Assembly (NCBI RefSeq): GCF_000760695.4
Contig: NZ_JHEG04000001.1
Span: forward strand, 1 to 64,000
Reading direction: 5' to 3'
DNA length: 64,000 bases
DNA from: Tolypothrix bouteillei VB521301
GTDB taxonomy: Bacteria; Cyanobacteriota; Cyanobacteriia; Cyanobacteriales; Nostocaceae
Numbering within the stretch: the stretch's first letter is position 1; every line of letters starts with the position of its first letter. The position numbers and the translations under genes are program-made. This document shows, one piece after another, positions 60,329-64,000 of this stretch. The notes under the pieces were generated by a model. The model was not told where the DNA came from, ran no database searches, and was given only the letters and a program-made list of their open reading frames with translations.

Positions 60329-60584
60329 GGGAGCATTCCATTTTGGCATATTGCCTTTAGAAGAGGATTCTGATGCTAGACAAACAAAGTTCACCTACGC
60401 GGACTTAATGGAAGTCCGCGTAGGCAACTGGCGTAAGCCCTTACGGGGATAGCCTGCGGCATCGCGGAGCGTGCGCTTTGCGCTTAGCGTCTCCGTTCCT
60501 GAGATAGGGCGAACCCGGAGGGACTTCGTTTGTGTAGACGCGATTTCAATCCCAAACGTGTTTTTTCCAAATGGGGATGCTCCC
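60329..60584. mobile_element. MITE-like element, 256 bp
   Basis: GGGAGCATTCCATTTTGG (60329-60346) and CCAAATGGGGATGCTCCC (60567-60584) are imperfect inverted ends. AATTAGA flanks both, directly on the left and after one T on the right. Inside are a perfect 12-bp hairpin (CTACGCGGACTT, 60397-60424) and GC-rich repeat sequence, but no gene. It looks like a non-autonomous element. Confidence 0.55.
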
Positions 60585-60611
60585 TAATTAGATAGTATTA
60601 ATTAGGTACAA

Positions 60612-61643
60612 TCAAAAAATAATTGTCCGACCTTGTTCTTGAGCATCTTTCTTTGTATAAGAAACACCATCAACCTTAATTCCTTGTGGATTCAAAAGCG
60701 TGATAATGCCACCTTCATTGCCCAACTGAATATCCGTACCTAAAAGTTTGACTATAGTGGTGTTTCCAGGCTCAAGAACACCATCTAGTGGTAACTTTCG
60801 TTTTAATCGGTCGGTAATTGACCAACCATTCAAGTTGACTCTGCTGGAACTCGTATTCAGTAACGTTACAGTTTCTTTGCCAGAGTCAGCACCAAGCGGG
60901 TTTACCAACGCAGCAACAATGCGAACTTCTGCTCTGGTGACTGGTTCTGCAGGCAAGGTAGGTTCTGTCCCTACTCTAGCGTCTATTGGATTGCCAGTGC
61001 GATCGTCTGTATGGAACGACTGGGACTGAAATGCAAAGAAAGCTGCTAACCACTGGTTCCGATCTTGAAAGTGAATGAGTAAACCTCCATCTTGAAAAAC
61101 ACCGTTATCTTGGCTAAACCGTCCGCTGCTACCCTGATTCATATGAATGTTATGAATACCTCTACCCGGTCGGAAACCAAAAATTTTGTCGGGCTTGTCT
61201 TCAGGTCCAAAAGGTTCTCCAAAAACGTACAGAGCGGCATTTGGATTGTTCAGCGATCGCTGAATAAATAAGTCAATAATGTCATGTAAATCATCATCTT
61301 GTCCTGGAGCATCAGCCGGTAGAGCTTTTAGCTGATTGGGAGAGAAGAGGTTAGCGCGAATATAATCCAATGCAATACCTCCTGCTGTCCGTTCCGATTC
61401 CTTAATTTCGGTAAAGCCGAATTCTAAGTTAAGCAGTTGGTTGGTAATTGGATGCTCAAAATTATCATTGACAAAATAAAGCAAATCCACAGGAGCCTGT
61501 ACTGATTTCACATTAATGGCAAGACGGTATTCATTTTTACCATCTTTAGCAAGAACCTGAAAGTGAGGGCTTTGGTCGTCTTCTCTTTCCATCTTGCTGT
61601 CTACAGCTTTACATTTAAGAACTCCGTAGCGTTTTAGCGACAT
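60612..61643 (-). CDS. DUF2278 protein with C-terminal lamin-tail domain
   Basis: The start is at ATG 61643, with GGAGA 7 nt upstream; an earlier ATG (61709) lacks one. The 343-aa protein begins with the DUF2278 (YukJ-like) pattern Y-G-V-L-K-C-K-A-V-D. It has H-F-Q-V-L, then Y-R-L-A-I-N-V-K-S and L-L-Y-F-V-N-D-N-F, with G-x-G-I-H-N-I-H-M-N-Q-G in the middle. Residues about 235-343 form a lamin-tail domain (V-T-L-L-N-T-S-S, then L-N-G-W-S-I-T-D). This domain pair is seen in bacterial proteins of unknown role. It is convergent with the 1829-aa gene, with the MITE-like element between. Confidence 0.75.
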   Translation of the reverse strand: MSLKRYGVLKCKAVDSKMEREDDQSPHFQVLAKDGKNEYRLAINVKSVQAPVDLLYFVNDNFEHPITNQLLNLEFGFTEIKESERTAGGIALDYIRANLFSPNQLKALPADAPGQDDDLHDIIDLFIQRSLNNPNAALYVFGEPFGPEDKPDKIFGFRPGRGIHNIHMNQGSSGRFSQDNGVFQDGGLLIHFQDRNQWLAAFFAFQSQSFHTDDRTGNPIDARVGTEPTLPAEPVTRAEVRIVAALVNPLGADSGKETVTLLNTSSSRVNLNGWSITDRLKRKLPLDGVLEPGNTTIVKLLGTDIQLGNEGGIITLLNPQGIKVDGVSYTKKDAQEQGRTIIF

Positions 61644-62127
61644 ATGCTCTCCATGAGTCAATTTAACGAACACTCCCAAATATGAGTCATTTGAGTTAGG
61701 TGTTCTCAATTCAAAATTGTACTAAATCAGTAAATACACGGTTTTCGATTCTCAGTATTTTGATGTTACTATAGATACGAGTGTGTCAAAGTTAGTGCAT
61801 CTATTCATCGAACAATTGGTTTCTGGAGAAACATTTTATTGTTAATGTAACAGTAAATATCAAAAACTAATAATTATTTTAAAAAACCATGGTTTCTTGA
61901 GTTGACATAATGTTCTCATGAGAGAAGAAAAACTTTATGACTGTGTTTGAGTTAGCAATGATGGGAGTCGGTCATGTCGTTTGTAGAAAAATAGAGAAAC
62001 GCGATCGCCTTCTAAATTCTTAAAAATTTTCTATCACTCAGGCACATTTTTATAATTATTTAGTCTATATACTTGGGAGTCATTTTGGGTGCTCTGCCAT
62101 GACGTTACCCTTACCCAAAAATGATTC
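61644..62127. other. Intergenic stretch between divergent genes
   Basis: No gene is seen. It contains the promoters of the DUF2278 gene and of the hydrolase gene on the other side. TTGACA at about 61901 is a possible -35 box with no well-spaced -10. Confidence 0.4.
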
Positions 62128-64000
62128 ATGAATACTACTTATTTAAATGTAACGGTTGATTGGAATGCTGTTGAAGGACAGACCAAAGATGAACATTTTG
62201 GAATAAATGTTTATAGGGCTGTTGCAGATGCAGGTAACTCAAAATATCGCAGCAACATGAACTATATGAGTCCGGGAATAATCCGCTTTCATAATGTGGA
62301 TTATATGAAAGACTCTAGCAAGGATCATGGCTTAATCGATACTAAAAATAAAACGTGGGACGTTCAAAAAGTTGTCAATACTATTCAAGCTTCCATTGAT
62401 ATGTTTGGTGCAGATCAGCCCAAACGCATGTTCAATATTCCTTCATGGCCAAGTTGGATGGACGCCAACAATGATGGTTATTTAGATAGCGATCGCTTTG
62501 ACGAATACGCAAAATTATGCGCGGATTTAGTCAAAATTGTTAATAAGGATAATAACTTAGGCGTTCAATATTGGGAAATTACTAACGAGAAAGATATTGA
62601 ATACTTTAGTATTTTTCACACTAAAAGTGGTTGGGGTAAGCTGATTGACCCAAATCAACCAGATCGTTTGGACGAATTAATAACTATTTATAACAAAGTT
62701 GCTGAAGCAATGAAGGCGGTCGATCCGAGCATTAAAGTCGGTGGACCAAGTATTGCTCGTCCTGACTTAACTCCTTTCTATGAACCCTTCGTCAAAGGAA
62801 CAATAGACAATCTAGACTTTTTTACCTATCACTATTACCCTACAGGTAGTGCTTCGACTCCAGACCAAGAAGTCTTTAATGCTACTAATTCTATTGGGAA
62901 ATACACAAAAAGTATTGTTGATACGCTCAAAAAGCTCAGCCCCGATCGAGAGATTCCTGCTATATTAGGTGAGTATAACATTAGCTGGACTTGGGAAACT
63001 CACGATCCACGTATGGCTAACAACAAAGGAGCCATTTTTGATGCATTATCAATAATAAAAGCTATAGAAAACGGTGCTTCAGCATCGCTCTCTTGGAATG
63101 AAAAAGACGGTAGCTACGGGAAAACAAGTTATAATGATACGTTACGTCCTGGTGGCGAACTTCTACATTTGTTTAATCAATATTTAGTTGGTAATCGTAT
63201 TGCTACAACCAGCAATAACAGTAATATTGAAACTTTTGCAATAGATCGTCCTGGTTCTCATAAAGCCTATGTATTAATTAACTCTTCAAATAGCTCTCAA
63301 GAAGTTGCTGTTACATTCAATAATTGGAACTCAACATCATCTAATGTCAGCAAACATATTATTTCTGACTCTGGTTATAGTCAAGAATTAACTGCTTGGG
63401 ATACGGTCAATAATAATACTATAGTGCTACCTGCAAACTCTGTTATTCTCTTTGAAGATGACAGTATTGATGTGGATTTACCCCCAACTTCCAATTCCGG
63501 TCCCACACTTCCAAACGATACCCAAGGCAATACTGACAATACTAATGGAGGTTTACCACCAACTTCCAATCCCGACCCTACACCGCCAAACGATACCCAA
63601 GGTAACACTGACAATACTAATGGAGGTTTGCCCCCAACTTCCAATCCCGACCCTACACCGCCAAACGATACCCAAGGTAACACTGACAATACTAATGGAG
63701 GTTTGCCCCCAACTTCCAATCCCGACCCTACACCGCCAAACGATACCCAAGGCAATACTGACAATACTAATGGAGGTTTACCACCAACTTCCAATCCCGA
63801 CCCTACACCGCCAAACGATACCCAAGGTAACACTGACAATACTAATGGAGGTTTGCCCCCAACTTCCAATCCCGACCCTACACCGCCAAACGATACCCAA
63901 GGCAATACTGACAATACTAATGGAGGTTTACCACCGACTTCCAATCCCGGTCCCACACTTCCAAACGATACCCAAGGCAATACTGACAATACTAATGGAG
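62128..64000 (+). CDS. Clan GH-A-like glycoside hydrolase with repeat tail, partial
   Basis: The frame opens at ATG 62128 and runs off the right edge (624 codons visible). Residues 1-450 have the look of a GH39/GH-A (beta/alpha)8 enzyme. The acid/base Glu is in W-E-I-T-N-E-K-D (Glu154) and the nucleophile Glu in I-L-G-E-Y-N-I-S (Glu282), with F-F-T-Y-H-Y-Y-P between. From residue 451 a Pro/Asn/Thr-rich tail of 25-residue repeats begins. No signal peptide is visible, so export may use a C-terminal signal beyond the edge. The substrate is unknown, perhaps xyloside or another surface polysaccharide. Confidence 0.7.
   Translation, partial: MNTTYLNVTVDWNAVEGQTKDEHFGINVYRAVADAGNSKYRSNMNYMSPGIIRFHNVDYMKDSSKDHGLIDTKNKTWDVQKVVNTIQASIDMFGADQPKRMFNIPSWPSWMDANNDGYLDSDRFDEYAKLCADLVKIVNKDNNLGVQYWEITNEKDIEYFSIFHTKSGWGKLIDPNQPDRLDELITIYNKVAEAMKAVDPSIKVGGPSIARPDLTPFYEPFVKGTIDNLDFFTYHYYPTGSASTPDQEVFNATNSIGKYTKSIVDTLKKLSPDREIPAILGEYNISWTWETHDPRMANNKGAIFDALSIIKAIENGASASLSWNEKDGSYGKTSYNDTLRPGGELLHLFNQYLVGNRIATTSNNSNIETFAIDRPGSHKAYVLINSSNSSQEVAVTFNNWNSTSSNVSKHIISDSGYSQELTAWDTVNNNTIVLPANSVILFEDDSIDVDLPPTSNSGPTLPNDTQGNTDNTNGGLPPTSNPDPTPPNDTQGNTDNTNGGLPPTSNPDPTPPNDTQGNTDNTNGGLPPTSNPDPTPPNDTQGNTDNTNGGLPPTSNPDPTPPNDTQGNTDNTNGGLPPTSNPDPTPPNDTQGNTDNTNGGLPPTSNPGPTLPNDTQGNTDNTNG
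63478..64000 (+). repeat. 75-bp tandem coding repeat, seven copies visible
   Basis: Copies start at 63478, 63553, 63628, 63703, 63778, 63853 and 63928, each 75 bp (25 codons: L-P-P-T-S-N-P-D-P-T-P-P-N-D, then T-Q-G-N-T-D-N-T-N-G-G). The inner copies are almost identical. The first and last share a G-P-T-L variant. The array continues past the edge. Confidence 0.95.

Noticed and set aside
63381..63989. 202-codon minus-strand frame with perfect repeats
   Set aside because: It is the antisense of the 75-bp repeat of the glycoside hydrolase gene and has no start site of its own.

Overview
The window comes from the accessory genome of a cyanobacterium, most likely a filamentous one. The octamer GCGATCGC (HIP1) is scattered throughout. 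Other typical traits are heptanucleotide tandem repeats, many pentapeptide-repeat proteins, a PEP-CTERM protein, a four-cysteine Ser/Thr kinase, CHAT and STAND proteins, and 37-nt CRISPR repeats carrying an ATTGAAAC end. No rRNA, tRNA or core metabolic operon is visible, and no cas gene lies in the window.

Layout. 1-4.5 kb: a tight minus-strand operon of small unrecognised proteins, faced by a small ribbon-helix-helix-like regulator whose paralogue lies 0.7 kb away with a CHAT fragment between them. 4.9-14.8 kb: PEP-CTERM protein overlapping a glycosyltransferase, secreted M23 peptidase, a broken and an intact GNAT acetyltransferase, a PhyH-type dioxygenase, a TerB-like protein, a glutamine-rich membrane peptide, an IS200/IS605-type TnpB element and a DUF1643 protein. 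14.9-20 kb: a CHAT protease-like gene followed by a STAND NTPase with TPR repeats. 20.4-26.2 kb: a large Hsp90-like (sacsin-type) ATPase and a pentapeptide protein. 26.5-28 kb: GIY-YIG protein and CRISPR array 1 (7 repeats). 28.1-35.7 kb: a plasmid-like block with an array of TTAGGGTGC hairpins, small proteins, a ribbon-helix-helix protein among TAGAC boxes, a TOPRIM-like/SF3 primase-helicase and an SF2 helicase. 36.3-48.5 kb: a kinase gene cut by an IS701-like element, a pentapeptide protein, a broken ISL3 transposase bounded by inverted repeats, a secreted protein with an astacin-like protease, a TRADD-N-associated-like membrane protein and an intact IS1634-like element with a target duplication. 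48.5-50.1 kb: CRISPR array 2 (22 repeats) with its presumed leader. 50.4-64 kb: Uma2 nuclease, oxidase remnant, SMI1/KNR4-like protein, LprI-like protein, PARG-like macrodomain protein, a 1829-residue protein with a LamG-like domain, a small MITE-like element, a DUF2278 plus lamin-tail protein, and a clan GH-A-like glycoside hydrolase with 25-residue repeats that runs off the right edge.

The most interesting unit is the CHAT-STAND pair. Both proteins carry the same short glycine/asparagine-rich segment (A-Q-x-x-G-G-x-I-N-x-D-T, then G-G). It is at the very N-terminus of the STAND protein. In the CHAT gene it lies just after a strong internal Shine-Dalgarno site and ATG that could produce a stand-alone 232-residue protease. 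This suggests a conflict or cell-death module in which an NTPase sensor seeds an effector through a shared assembly motif. The sacsin-like ATPase, TRADD-N-like membrane protein, PARG-like protein and CRISPR arrays make the region look like a defence-rich island shaped by insertion sequences and a former plasmid.
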